Below, in pieces: positions 1-7,810 of a DNA stretch of 64,000 nt. The translations under genes were made by a program, and so were the position numbers. Origin of the DNA: Cellulomonas fimi (GTDB taxonomy: Bacteria; Actinomycetota; Actinomycetes; Actinomycetales; Cellulomonadaceae). How positions within the stretch are numbered: position 1 is the first letter of the stretch; each line of letters begins with the position of its first letter. The stretch is taken from NCBI RefSeq assembly GCF_012952065.1, contig NZ_JABCJJ010000010.1, positions 1 through 64,000 on the forward strand, written 5' to 3'. The notes below the pieces were generated by a model, which was not told where the DNA came from, did not search any database, and worked only from the letters and a program-made list of their open reading frames with translations.

Positions 1-8
1 TTGCCATC

Positions 9-81
9 GAACAGATGCCCTTCGATCTGGGACCTGAGAACCTCAACAAGCCTCATTTTCCCAGATCAGGGGCATCTGTTC
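9..81. repeat. Two-part inverted repeat at the left edge
   Basis: Outer arms of 12 bp (positions 9-20 and 70-81, GAACAGATGCCC and its complement) enclose inner arms of 9 bp (24-32 and 59-67), with a 26-nt loop between them. No gene overlaps it. It could be a terminator for a gene left of the window or an intergenic palindromic element; the sequence alone does not decide. Confidence 0.6.
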
Positions 82-140
82 ATTCCGCGACACACCCACC
101 AAACCGCACTACTCGCGGATCTGGGTCAGACGCCGGCGTT

Positions 141-205
141 CAGAGGGCGGTGCGCAGCCGCGCTCAGAGGGCGGTGCGCAGCCGCGCTCAGAGGGCGGTG
201 CGCAG
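141..205. repeat. 24-bp tandem repeat spanning the 3' end of the NmrA-like gene
   Basis: Two full 24-bp units (141-164 and 165-188) and the first 17 bp of a third (189-205) are identical. The third copy contains the last codons and stop of the oxidoreductase gene at 188-1042. The gene end has therefore been duplicated twice into the downstream spacer without altering the protein. Confidence 0.85.
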
Positions 206-1042
206 CCCCTCGACGAGCGGCGTCGTCGGACGCCCGATGAGCTTCGAGAGCTCGCCGGTCGTCTCCGCGAGCAGCCCGTCGCGCAGGTCGGCGTCGAGCG
301 CGACGACGAAGCCGGCCGTCGCCTCGTCGAGACCGGCCGCCCTGAGGGTCGCCAGGTGCTCCTCGGGCGTCACGGACCGGTAGATCACCGTGCGCCCGAA
401 GATCTCGGCGGCAGCCGTGGCGAGGTCGTCGAACCCCCAGGCGACGTCGCCCGTGAGCTCGTAGGTGCGGCCCTCGTGGCCGGCGTTCGTCAGGACCACC
501 GCGGCCGCCGCGGCGAAGTCGGCGCGGGTCGCGCTCGCGACGCGGCCCTCCCCGACGCTCGCGACGATCTCGCCCGTCTCGCCGGCCTGCCGCACCGTGG
601 TGACGTAGTTCTCGGTGTACCAGCCGTTCCGCAGGATGGTGAAGGGCAGGCCCGACGCTCGGATCAGCTCCTCGGTCGCCTTGTGCTCCGGGGCGAGGAC
701 GAGCGTCGTCGTGTCGGCGTGCGGTGCGCTCGTGTAGACGATGCGGCCGACGCCCGCGGCGACCGCGGCCTCGATCGCGTTCGCGTGCTGCTGGACACGC
801 TGCCCGACCTCGCTGCCCGAGACCAGGAGGAGCACGTCGGCGCCCGTGAACGCCGGGGTGAGAGTCGACGGCTGCGAGTAGTCGATCGCCGCGACACGGA
901 CACCTCGGTCCGCGAGGTCGGCCAGCTTCTCGCCGCTGCGCCCGGCGGCGACGATCTCGCGTGGGGCCAGGCCGCCCGCGAGGAGGGACTGGACGACGAG
1001 GCGGCCGAGGTGGCCGGTGGCACCGGTGACGACGACGGACAT
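188..1042 (-). CDS. NmrA-like / QorB-type NAD(P)-binding oxidoreductase
   Basis: The 284-residue product has a Rossmann fold beginning with GATGHLG at residues 7-13. It continues with the sequence pattern of atypical short-chain dehydrogenases of the NmrA/QorB group, which act as NAD(P)H:quinone oxidoreductases or as redox sensors lacking a full catalytic triad. An ATG 14 codons upstream is possible, but the ATG at 1042 follows a GAGAGG ribosome-binding site and begins directly at the dinucleotide-binding strand. In related actinobacteria this gene often sits beside an HxlR regulator; none is seen here. Family assignment is secure; the physiological substrate is not known. Confidence 0.85.
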   Translation of the reverse strand: MSVVVTGATGHLGRLVVQSLLAGGLAPREIVAAGRSGEKLADLADRGVRVAAIDYSQPSTLTPAFTGADVLLLVSGSEVGQRVQQHANAIEAAVAAGVGRIVYTSAPHADTTTLVLAPEHKATEELIRASGLPFTILRNGWYTENYVTTVRQAGETGEIVASVGEGRVASATRADFAAAAAVVLTNAGHEGRTYELTGDVAWGFDDLATAAAEIFGRTVIYRSVTPEEHLATLRAAGLDEATAGFVVALDADLRDGLLAETTGELSKLIGRPTTPLVEGLRTAL

Positions 1043-1054
1043 GAGCGATCCTCT

Positions 1055-1090
1055 CGATGGTTGAGCGTTCAGCACCCGGTACAACCATCG
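1055..1090. promoter_or_regulatory. Inverted repeat upstream of the NmrA-like gene
   Basis: Perfect 9-bp arms (1055-1063 CGATGGTTG and 1082-1090 CAACCATCG) are separated by 18 nt and lie 13-48 nt upstream of the start codon at 1042. The position suits an operator or a leader hairpin. No cognate regulator is encoded next to it. Confidence 0.4.
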
Positions 1091-1108
1091 CGAGGCGGGA
1101 TCGTTACC

Positions 1109-1142
1109 GCGGGCGTCAGGACACCGCGGGCGTCACGACACC
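1109..1142. repeat. 17-bp tandem duplication in the spacer
   Basis: Two adjacent 17-bp copies (1109-1125 and 1126-1142) differ at one position. They lie in the 280-bp spacer between the NmrA-like gene and the next short-chain dehydrogenase gene, and no coding sequence covers them. Confidence 0.7.
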
Positions 1143-1322
1143 GCGGTCGGCATCCGGCGATGCGCCGCCGCATCTGACTCGGCCCCGCTCCGCCTTCGTG
1201 GAGAGCCCGCCGGCGTCCCACCGGCCTGAGGTGGCCCGCCCTTGGGGGCTATCACTCCGCGACGCCGCCCGCCCGACGCGAGACGTCGACGGCGGCGGCG
1301 GTCACAGGTGTGGCCGACAGGG

Positions 1323-2216
1323 TCAGCGCAGCGGCTTGCCGCCGGTCGCGCCGAGACGGTCGCCGGTGACGTAGCTCGACTCCTGGGAGGCGAAGAACAC
1401 GTAGAGCGGCGCGAGCTCGGCCGGCTGGCCCGGCCGACCGAGGGGCGTGTCCTGCCCGAACGACTCGACCTTCTCGCCGGGCATCGTCGCGGGGATGAGC
1501 GGCGTCCAGATCGGCCCGGGAGCGACCGCGTTGACGCGGATACCCTTCTCGGCGAGGAACTGCGCGAGGTTCTGCGTGAAGTTGAGGATCGCGGCCTTCG
1601 TCGCGGCGTAGTCGATGAGCTGGGGACTCGGCTGGTAGGCCTGGACGGAGGTCGTGTTGATGATCGACGAGCCCGGCTTCAGGTGCGGCACGGCGAACTT
1701 CGACAGCCAGTACATGGCGTAGATGTTGGTGCGGAAGGTGCGGTCGAGCTGCTCCGTCGTGAGGTCGAGGAGGCTGTTCTCGAGCGACATCTGGTACGCC
1801 GCGTTGTTGACGAGGACGTCGATGCCGCCGAGCTCGGAGACCGCCCGGTCGATGATCGACTGGCAGTGAGCCTCGTCGCGGATGTCCCCAGGAACGGCGA
1901 CCCCCTTGCGCCCGGCCTCCTCGACCAGCCGTAGCGTCGCCTGACCGTCCTCCTCCTCCTCGGGCAGGTAGGAGATCAGCACGTCGGCTCCCTCCCGCGC
2001 GAAGGCGATCGCGACGGCCCGACCGATCCCGGAGTCGCCCCCCGTGATGACGGCACGCTTGCCCTCGAGCCGCCCGGATCCTCGGTACGTCTCCTCGCCG
2101 TGGTCGGGCTTCTCGTCCATCTGGGAGGTGACGCCGGGATGCGGGATCGTCTCGGTGCCCTCCTCCTCGGACGGGTACTGGGAACGAGGGTCCTGGGGAG
2201 TCGTCTGATCGCTCAT
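1323..2216 (-). CDS. SDR family oxidoreductase, GSP39/YghA-like
   Basis: This 297-residue protein is a classical short-chain dehydrogenase of the extended-N-terminus group related to general stress protein 39 and YghA. The dinucleotide motif TGGDSGIG lies at residues 58-65, NNAA near 137-140, the catalytic serine in NTTS near 190, and the YAATK motif gives Tyr203 and Lys207. About 48 hydrophilic residues rich in Pro, Glu and Asp precede the Rossmann fold, as is usual for this subgroup. It most likely uses NAD(P)H to reduce an aldehyde or ketone in the cytoplasm. It is probably monocistronic: the flanking genes on the same strand lie 280 bp downstream and 74 bp upstream. Confidence 0.9.
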   Translation of the reverse strand: MSDQTTPQDPRSQYPSEEEGTETIPHPGVTSQMDEKPDHGEETYRGSGRLEGKRAVITGGDSGIGRAVAIAFAREGADVLISYLPEEEEDGQATLRLVEEAGRKGVAVPGDIRDEAHCQSIIDRAVSELGGIDVLVNNAAYQMSLENSLLDLTTEQLDRTFRTNIYAMYWLSKFAVPHLKPGSSIINTTSVQAYQPSPQLIDYAATKAAILNFTQNLAQFLAEKGIRVNAVAPGPIWTPLIPATMPGEKVESFGQDTPLGRPGQPAELAPLYVFFASQESSYVTGDRLGATGGKPLR

Positions 2217-2290
2217 CCCTCAGTGTTGGCACGATGCTCGGACCCCCGCCACCGGAGCCGACGCGACCCGGCGAGCACGACGACGCCGCC

Positions 2291-3988
2291 CTACGACAGC
2301 AGCCACGCGGGCACGCTCACGCCCGTGACCGGATCGGTGACTCGCCTCTCGTGATCACCTCCAGGCGCCTCGCCCGACCCGCGCGGCGGCGGCAGACCCG
2401 GCGGCCCGCCCGACCCACGCAGCGGCAGACCCGGCGGCCCGCCCGACCCACGCAGCGGCAGACCCGGCGGCCCGCCCGACCCACGCGGCCACGACAGCCC
2501 AGGCGGAGCGCCGACCAGGTCTCCGCCCGGGCCGTGGAACTCGTACCGGACGCGGGCGACGCCTCCGTCGTGTCCGGGTGATCCCTCGGAGCCGGGTGGT
2601 TCTCCGAGGGTGTGCCGGGTGATCGTCAGCTCGCGTCGATGGACTTCGTGGTGGTGGAAGTTGCACAGCAGCACGCCGTTGTCCACGGACGTGGCTCCGG
2701 TGTCGCGGTCCCACCAGGCGATGTGGTGGATCTGGCACCAGCGGGCGTGCGCGTCGCACTGGGGCCAGGCGCACTGCCGGTCGCGGGCGATGACGGCCCG
2801 TCGTTGCGGCCCGGTGTAGACCCGCTCGGCGCGGCCCAGGTCGATCGGCGCACCCTGGGCGTCCAGGACGATCCGGGTCAGCTCGCAGTCGCACAGCGCC
2901 GCGGCGAGCTCGGTGCCGGGCACCGGGGTGCCGTCCTCGAGCGTCGCCGGCTCGTACGACGTCCCCGGCTCGTACGACACCGCGCCCACCCCGGCCGCAC
3001 CAGCCGCCTCCGCCGCCCCCGCCGCCTCGGCGCTCGTCGTCGCGCTCTCCTCGTCGCCGGCCCGGCGGGTGCGGCGGCGGTCGCGTTCGGCGCGGGCGGC
3101 GTGCCAGGTCTGCGCGGTCAGGACGAACGACACCTGCGCGGGCACGTGCGCGCCGGGCTTGGTGTCCTTGAACCCCAGGATCCGAGTCGCCATGGTGTCC
3201 AGCGCGTCCGCGCGCCGCTGACCGTGGTCCCGGTCGTCGTCCACCCCGGGCCGCGCGGTCACGGCCTCCAGCGCCAGCGCCAGCCGGTGCCCGGCCATCG
3301 AGTCCAGCCGACCCTTGACCAGGGTGCCGGCCGGGGTGTGGGTGAGCTGCACGAACCGCTCGGCCCGCTGCGCCTGGTGGTCCCGCTCCAGCCCGCCCGG
3401 GTCCACCGCCGCCGCCCACCGCGCCGCCGCGGTCGCGAACGTCCCGGCGTCCAGCCGCTCCGCGAGCCCGAGCAGGTGCCGCTGCCCCTCCGGGGACACC
3501 ACCGCCACCCGCTGCACCGCGGTCCCCGCACCGGCCACCTTCGCGATCGCCCCCGCATGCTCCAGGCTGATCCGCCCTGCGGTCACCGCCGCCGCGACCA
3601 CCGGCACCGCCGCCAGACCCTCGGCCTGCCGCACCTGGACCATCGCCGCCCGCGCCCCGGCCCGCGACGTGCGCCCCCGCCACGCCTCGAACGACCGATC
3701 ACCCCCACCCCGCCACGCCCCCGACTCCCGCTCGGCCACCAGCACCGCCGCCCGCACCGCCGACAACCCGTCGATCACCCGATCCAGACCCGCCAGCACC
3801 GCACGCCGCTCCGCGACCGACCACCCGTCCGCCCCCCGCGCCGCCACCACCACCCGCTCCGCCGCGGCAACCACAGACGCCACATCCGGCGCCGGCGAGG
3901 CCACGGGTGAGACCGGACCGATCGACGAGCTGGGCACCGGCGCCGCCGCACCCATCCCCACCGCCGGCCCTCGCCTCGACTCGAACAT
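2291..3988 (-). CDS. DUF222 / 13E12-repeat HNH endonuclease, LexA-controlled
   Basis: The 565-residue product has the long alpha-helical DUF222 region of the actinobacterial 13E12 repeat family, then an HNH-type nuclease motif around residues 400-445 with Cys pairs and a run of His residues (CNFHHHEVH). Such proteins are repetitive, mobile-like HNH proteins whose biological role is unresolved. The start ATG at 3988 lies inside a perfect LexA box (3981-3996), so translation begins with MFES as in many relatives. The C-terminal tail carries an 11-residue repeat (LRGSGGPPGLP) from a 33-bp DNA repeat, which suggests a low-complexity, freely varying tail. A start at Met12 is possible but lacks a better ribosome-binding site. 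Confidence 0.9.
   Translation of the reverse strand: MFESRRGPAVGMGAAAPVPSSSIGPVSPVASPAPDVASVVAAAERVVVAARGADGWSVAERRAVLAGLDRVIDGLSAVRAAVLVAERESGAWRGGGDRSFEAWRGRTSRAGARAAMVQVRQAEGLAAVPVVAAAVTAGRISLEHAGAIAKVAGAGTAVQRVAVVSPEGQRHLLGLAERLDAGTFATAAARWAAAVDPGGLERDHQAQRAERFVQLTHTPAGTLVKGRLDSMAGHRLALALEAVTARPGVDDDRDHGQRRADALDTMATRILGFKDTKPGAHVPAQVSFVLTAQTWHAARAERDRRRTRRAGDEESATTSAEAAGAAEAAGAAGVGAVSYEPGTSYEPATLEDGTPVPGTELAAALCDCELTRIVLDAQGAPIDLGRAERVYTGPQRRAVIARDRQCAWPQCDAHARWCQIHHIAWWDRDTGATSVDNGVLLCNFHHHEVHRRELTITRHTLGEPPGSEGSPGHDGGVARVRYEFHGPGGDLVGAPPGLSWPRGSGGPPGLPLRGSGGPPGLPLRGSGGPPGLPPPRGSGEAPGGDHERRVTDPVTGVSVPAWLLS
2391..2489. repeat. 33-bp in-frame tandem repeat, three units
   Basis: Three 33-bp units (2391-2423, 2424-2456, 2457-2489) are identical except for one base in the third. 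They encode an 11-residue Gly/Pro-rich repeat in the tail of the DUF222-HNH protein. The length is a multiple of three, so copy number can change without breaking the frame. Confidence 0.9.
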
Positions 3989-3996
3989 GTGTTCGA
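3981..3996. promoter_or_regulatory. LexA (SOS) box overlapping the HNH start codon
   Basis: TCGAACATGTGTTCGA matches the actinobacterial SOS operator TCGAAC-N4-GTTCGA perfectly on both arms. It overlaps the start codon of the DUF222-HNH gene and lies 91 nt upstream of the divergent flavodoxin-fold gene. Mycobacterial 13E12-family genes are known LexA targets, so DNA-damage induction of the HNH gene is strongly implied. Confidence 0.88.
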
Positions 3997-4086
3997 TCCT
4001 ACCCGATCAGGACAAAGCAGACAGCCGAACAGACCGCCGAGTCCAACCGGGTGGCGCGCACGCAGCACCCGCACCACGATGCGGGT

Positions 4087-4707
4087 ATGACCGCGCCACC
4101 GACCCAGCTCTCCGCCGTCCTCCTCGTCGGCTCCCTCAAGTCGTCGTCGGAGCCGTCGAGCAGCGAGCTGCTCGGCACCCAGGTGCTCGACGCCATGAAG
4201 CCGCACGGCGTGACCGGCACGGTCGTCCGGCTCGCGGACCACGACATCAAGCCCGGGGTCGAGCTCGACATGGGGCCCGGCGACGCCTGGCCCACGATCC
4301 GGGAGCAGATCCTGGGCGCCGACGTCCTCGTCCTCGCGACGCCGATCTGGATGGGCCAGCCGTCCAGCGTGACGAAGCGCGCGCTCGAGCGCCTCGACGC
4401 AGAGCTCTCCGAGGCCGACGACGAGGGGCGCCTGCGCACCTTCGGCCGGGTGGCGGTCGTCGCCGTCGTCGGGAACGAGGACGGCGCCCACCACGTGTGC
4501 GCCGAGCTGTTCCAGGCGCTGAACGACGTCGGGTTCACGATCCCGGCGGGCGGCGGCACGTACTGGGTCGGGCGGGCGATGGAGACGGTCGACTACAAGG
4601 ACCTCGACGAGACGCCCGAGAAGGTCGCGGCCACGACCACGACGCTGGCCGCCAACGCCGCCCACCTCGCCCGGCTCCTCAAGTCGCAGCCGTACCCGCC
4701 GGCGTGA
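4087..4707 (+). CDS. Flavodoxin-fold / NADPH-dependent FMN reductase-like protein
   Basis: The 206-residue protein begins with a beta strand and a Ser-rich phosphate-binding loop (GSLKSSSEPSSSE). It contains the motif ATPIWMGQPSS, typical of flavodoxin-like NADPH-dependent FMN reductases and WrbA-like proteins, where it contacts the flavin. It should bind FMN and perform NAD(P)H-dependent reduction in the cytoplasm. The ATG at 4087 is chosen because the domain starts directly after it and the upstream in-frame sequence is low-complexity. It is divergent from the HNH gene across a spacer holding the LexA box; whether LexA also affects it is unknown. Confidence 0.8.
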   Translation: MTAPPTQLSAVLLVGSLKSSSEPSSSELLGTQVLDAMKPHGVTGTVVRLADHDIKPGVELDMGPGDAWPTIREQILGADVLVLATPIWMGQPSSVTKRALERLDAELSEADDEGRLRTFGRVAVVAVVGNEDGAHHVCAELFQALNDVGFTIPAGGGTYWVGRAMETVDYKDLDETPEKVAATTTTLAANAAHLARLLKSQPYPPA

Positions 4708-4847
4708 TGCCGCACCACCGGCCACGGCGCCCACCAGCCGGCCGCTCCCAGCGCGCACCCAGCAACTGCCCGTAAAGTCCCCGACGTCCGTCGCCGAGCG
4801 CGCAGCTTCCACAGTCGCGCGCCCACCGTCGTCGGGCCCCCCGAACG

Positions 4848-5813
4848 ATGAAGGGCACGATCTTGCGCCGACTCCCTCGCGCCACGGTGGCCGCCACCGC
4901 CGCCGCACTCCTGCTGCTCGCCGGCTGCTCCGGCGGCACCGACCCGGGCGACGAGGCGACGCCGTCCGAGACCTCGGCCACCGACGCCCCCGCCGAGGTC
5001 GAGCCGAGCGCCGAGGACGTCGCCGCGCTCGAGGCCGTCACGGTCACCGAGGGCGCGGAGGGCGCCGACCCCACCCTCGAGTTCGAGCAGCCGTTCACGG
5101 TGTCGGCGGCCGTCGCGCGCGTCATCACGGAGGGCGAGGGCGCGGCGCTCGAGGACGGTCAGGTGCTCTCGATGCACTACGTCGTCGTCTCGGGCGCCGA
5201 CGGCACGACGCAGGGCTCCACGTACGGCGCCGAGCCCGATCGCATCACGCTCGGCGACGAGAAGCTCATCCCGGCGCTCAACGACGTGCTCGGCGACCAG
5301 AGCGTCGGAGCGCGCGTGCTCCTCGCGATCCCGGGTGCGGAGAACACCGCGCTCATGCTGATCGACGTCGCGGACGCGAGGTCGATCCCGACGCGCGCCG
5401 AGGGCGAGCCGGTCGTGCCGCCGGCCGGCCTCCCGGTCGTCGCGCTCGACAACGAGGGCGTGCCGAGCGTCAAGCCGGTCGACGGCGAGGCCCCGACGGA
5501 GCTCGTCGTCCAGCCGCTGATCAAGGGCGACGGCCCGCCGCTCGAGGCCGGGCAGACCGTCACCTTCAACTACAGCGGCTGGCTGTGGGACGGCACGCCG
5601 TTCGACTCGTCGTGGGAGGGCGCCCCGTTCACGACGACGCTCGGGACCCAGCAGGTCATCCAGGGCTGGGACCAGGGCCTCGCCGGCCAGACCGTCGGGA
5701 GCCAGGTCCTGCTGATCGTCCCGCCCGCCCTCGGCTACGGCGACCAGGAGCGCGGCCCCATCCCCGCGAACTCGACGCTCGTCTTCGTCGTCGACATCCT
5801 CGCGGTCGGCTGA
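4848..5813 (+). CDS. FKBP-type peptidyl-prolyl isomerase lipoprotein
   Basis: The 321-residue protein has a lipoprotein signal peptide with lipobox LAGC and lipidated Cys27, then an acidic linker. The C-terminal domain (about residues 225-321) is a clear FKBP fold with the landmarks FDSSWE, VIQGWDQGL and PALGYGD. A weaker FKBP-like segment at roughly residues 95-190 lacks several active-site aromatics and is probably a degenerate second copy. It would catalyse proline isomerisation during folding of secreted proteins at the outer membrane face. The gene stands alone, followed by a strong dyad at 5862-5930. Confidence 0.92.
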   Translation: MKGTILRRLPRATVAATAAALLLLAGCSGGTDPGDEATPSETSATDAPAEVEPSAEDVAALEAVTVTEGAEGADPTLEFEQPFTVSAAVARVITEGEGAALEDGQVLSMHYVVVSGADGTTQGSTYGAEPDRITLGDEKLIPALNDVLGDQSVGARVLLAIPGAENTALMLIDVADARSIPTRAEGEPVVPPAGLPVVALDNEGVPSVKPVDGEAPTELVVQPLIKGDGPPLEAGQTVTFNYSGWLWDGTPFDSSWEGAPFTTTLGTQQVIQGWDQGLAGQTVGSQVLLIVPPALGYGDQERGPIPANSTLVFVVDILAVG

Positions 5814-5861
5814 CCGCAGCCCTCTGCCGGCCCCCGCGCCTCGGCCGGCTCGGCTCCCCCC

Positions 5862-5930
5862 CGACGCCGAGAGTGACGTTCTGCCCCTCCTCGCACGACA
5901 ATGGGCGGCAGAACGTCACTCTCGGCGTCG
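5862..5930. terminator. 24-bp perfect dyad after the FKBP gene
   Basis: Arms 5862-5885 and 5907-5930 are perfectly complementary over 24 bp with a 21-nt loop. They lie 48 nt past the FKBP stop and 79 nt before the PfkB start. There is no T-tract, as is common for high-GC terminators. The unusual length also allows an intergenic palindromic element. Confidence 0.65.
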
Positions 5931-6008
5931 TCGTTCCCGGCTCGGGCGCCGGCGACGACCCCGTGCACGACGACGTCACGGCAGCCGGCGCGGAAGGTGG
6001 TGGGCCCG

Positions 6009-6965
6009 ATGGCCCCGGGGACGGACATGACCGGCGTCTTCGTCGGGCTCGCGACCCTCGACGTCGTGCACCGGGTCGACCACCCGCCCGGCGCGGACGA
6101 GAAGGTGACCGCCACCCGGCAGGACGTCGCCGCGGGCGGCCCGGCCGCGGGCGCCGCGGTCGCCTTCGCCGCGCTCGGCGGCCGCGCCCGCCTGGTCACC
6201 GCCCTCGGCACGGACCCGATCGCCCGCCTGATCCGCGCCGAGCTCGAGTCGCGCGGCGTCGACGTGGTCGACGTCGCGCCCGACGACCCGACGCCGCCCG
6301 CGGTCTCGGCGGTGGCGGTCACGGACTCGACCGGAGCCCGCGCCGTCGTCTCCCGGGATGCGGCCGGGCACGACGTCGCCGCTCCACCCGACCTGGGCCG
6401 GCACCTCGCGGACGCGCTCGTGGTCCTCGTCGACGGGCACCATCCCCGGCTCGCGGTCGCGGCGGCCGAGGCCGTGCGCGGCGTCGAGCGCGAGCGCCCG
6501 GTCCTCGTCCTCGACGCCGGCCGCTGGCGCCCCGTGTTCTCCCGGCTCGTCCCGCGGGCCGACGTCGCCATCTGCTCCGCCGACTTCCGCGCCCCGGGCA
6601 CAGCCGACGCCGAGGCGAGCGCGATCGCGCTGCTCGAGGCCGGCGTCGGCCACGTGGTCACCACGCACGGGGGCGACCCGGTCCGCTGGTGGCGGCCCAC
6701 GCCGTCGGGCCACGTCCTGCGGCACGAGGTCGCGGTGCCGCGGGTCGACGCGGTCGACACCCTCGGCGCGGGCGACGCGTTCCACGGCGCCTTCGCGTGG
6801 TTCGTCGCGCAGCGCGCGTTCGACGACGACGGCACGGACGTGCGCCGGGCGCTCGACGCGGCCGCGCGGGTCGCAGCGCTGCGGTGCACGGTCGCGGGTC
6901 CGCGGGCCTGGCTCGACGTGCTCGCGGAGCGGCTCGCGGCGGCCGAGGTCCCGGTCGCCCGGTGA
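6009..6965 (+). CDS. PfkB-family carbohydrate kinase
   Basis: The 318-residue product is a ribokinase/PfkB-type sugar kinase. The N-terminal glycine-rich substrate region has AAGGPAAGAA, and the C-terminal signature DTLGAGDAFHG near residues 250-258 supplies the catalytic Asp and anion hole. It should phosphorylate a sugar or sugar-like substrate with ATP; the exact substrate cannot be read from the sequence. The ATG at 6009 is preceded by GGAAGGTGG; an alternative ATG at 6027 would remove six residues. Its stop overlaps the GTG start of the next kinase gene, so the two are translationally coupled and probably act in one pathway. Confidence 0.85.
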   Translation: MAPGTDMTGVFVGLATLDVVHRVDHPPGADEKVTATRQDVAAGGPAAGAAVAFAALGGRARLVTALGTDPIARLIRAELESRGVDVVDVAPDDPTPPAVSAVAVTDSTGARAVVSRDAAGHDVAAPPDLGRHLADALVVLVDGHHPRLAVAAAEAVRGVERERPVLVLDAGRWRPVFSRLVPRADVAICSADFRAPGTADAEASAIALLEAGVGHVVTTHGGDPVRWWRPTPSGHVLRHEVAVPRVDAVDTLGAGDAFHGAFAWFVAQRAFDDDGTDVRRALDAAARVAALRCTVAGPRAWLDVLAERLAAAEVPVAR

Positions 6966-7672
6966 CGGCCGAGCCGCCGCACCATCGCGCCCGGCGACAG
7001 CCGGGCACCGGCCACCGCGCCCCGCTCGATCCCGTCGACTGCACGCTCGACGACCTCGTCTCCCGTGCGGCGGCCCTCGCCGCGCCGGGCCGACGTCGCA
7101 TCCTCGGCCTCGCCGGTCCACCGGGTGCGGGCAAGTCGACCGTCGCCGCGCACCTGGTCCAGGCGCTCGGGCCGGAGCGCGCCGTCCTCGTGCCGATGGA
7201 CGGCTTCCACCTCGCGCAGGACGAGCTGCGCCGGCTCGGGCGCCAGGACCGCAAGGGCGCGCCCGACACGTTCGACGACGCGGGGTACGTGGCGCTCCTG
7301 CGTCGCCTCCGCGGGCCCGTCGCCGGTGAGGTCGTCTACGCGCCCGAGTTCCGGCGCGACCTCGAGGAGCCGATCGGCTCGGCGGTCCCGGTGCCGAGCG
7401 ACGTGCCGCTCGTCGTGACCGAGGGCAACTACCTGCTGCTCGCCACGGGCGCGTGGGCACGGGCGCGCGCGCTGCTCGACGAGGTCTGGTTCCTCGAGCT
7501 CGGCCACGGCGACCGCATCGACCGGCTCGTCCGCCGGCACGCCGCCCACGGCCGGTCGGCGGACGAGGCCCGCGCGTGGGCGCTCGGCACCGACGAGCGC
7601 AACGCCCGCCTGGTCGCCGCGACGCGGGACCGCGCCGACCGGGTCGTCCGCGTCGTCGGCGTCGTCGGCTGA
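6962..7672 (+). CDS. P-loop nucleoside/sugar kinase (uridine kinase / FrcK-like)
   Basis: The 236-residue protein has a Walker A motif GPPGAGKST at residues 52-60. The sequence then follows the pattern of the uridine kinase/phosphoribulokinase-like family (MDGFH after the second strand, EGNYLLL later), which includes actinobacterial nucleoside/nucleotide kinases and FrcK-type proteins tied to sugar transport. The GTG start at 6962 overlaps the stop of the PfkB gene by the GTGA arrangement. Substrate is unknown. The coupling to a PfkB kinase suggests consecutive or alternative phosphorylation of a pentose or nucleoside; this is inference. Confidence 0.8.
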   Translation: MTAEPPHHRARRQPGTGHRAPLDPVDCTLDDLVSRAAALAAPGRRRILGLAGPPGAGKSTVAAHLVQALGPERAVLVPMDGFHLAQDELRRLGRQDRKGAPDTFDDAGYVALLRRLRGPVAGEVVYAPEFRRDLEEPIGSAVPVPSDVPLVVTEGNYLLLATGAWARARALLDEVWFLELGHGDRIDRLVRRHAAHGRSADEARAWALGTDERNARLVAATRDRADRVVRVVGVVG

Positions 7673-7810
7673 CCCCCTCGGCGGACCGGGTGCGCACCCG
7701 CTGCCCGCGCCCCGGTTCCGATGCGGCAGAAAAGGTGCAAACCTACTGGGGTCAACGGCGCCATGACTCGTGAGCCACGAGCGCCTGGTCCTCGATGGAG
7801 AGGAAACCCC

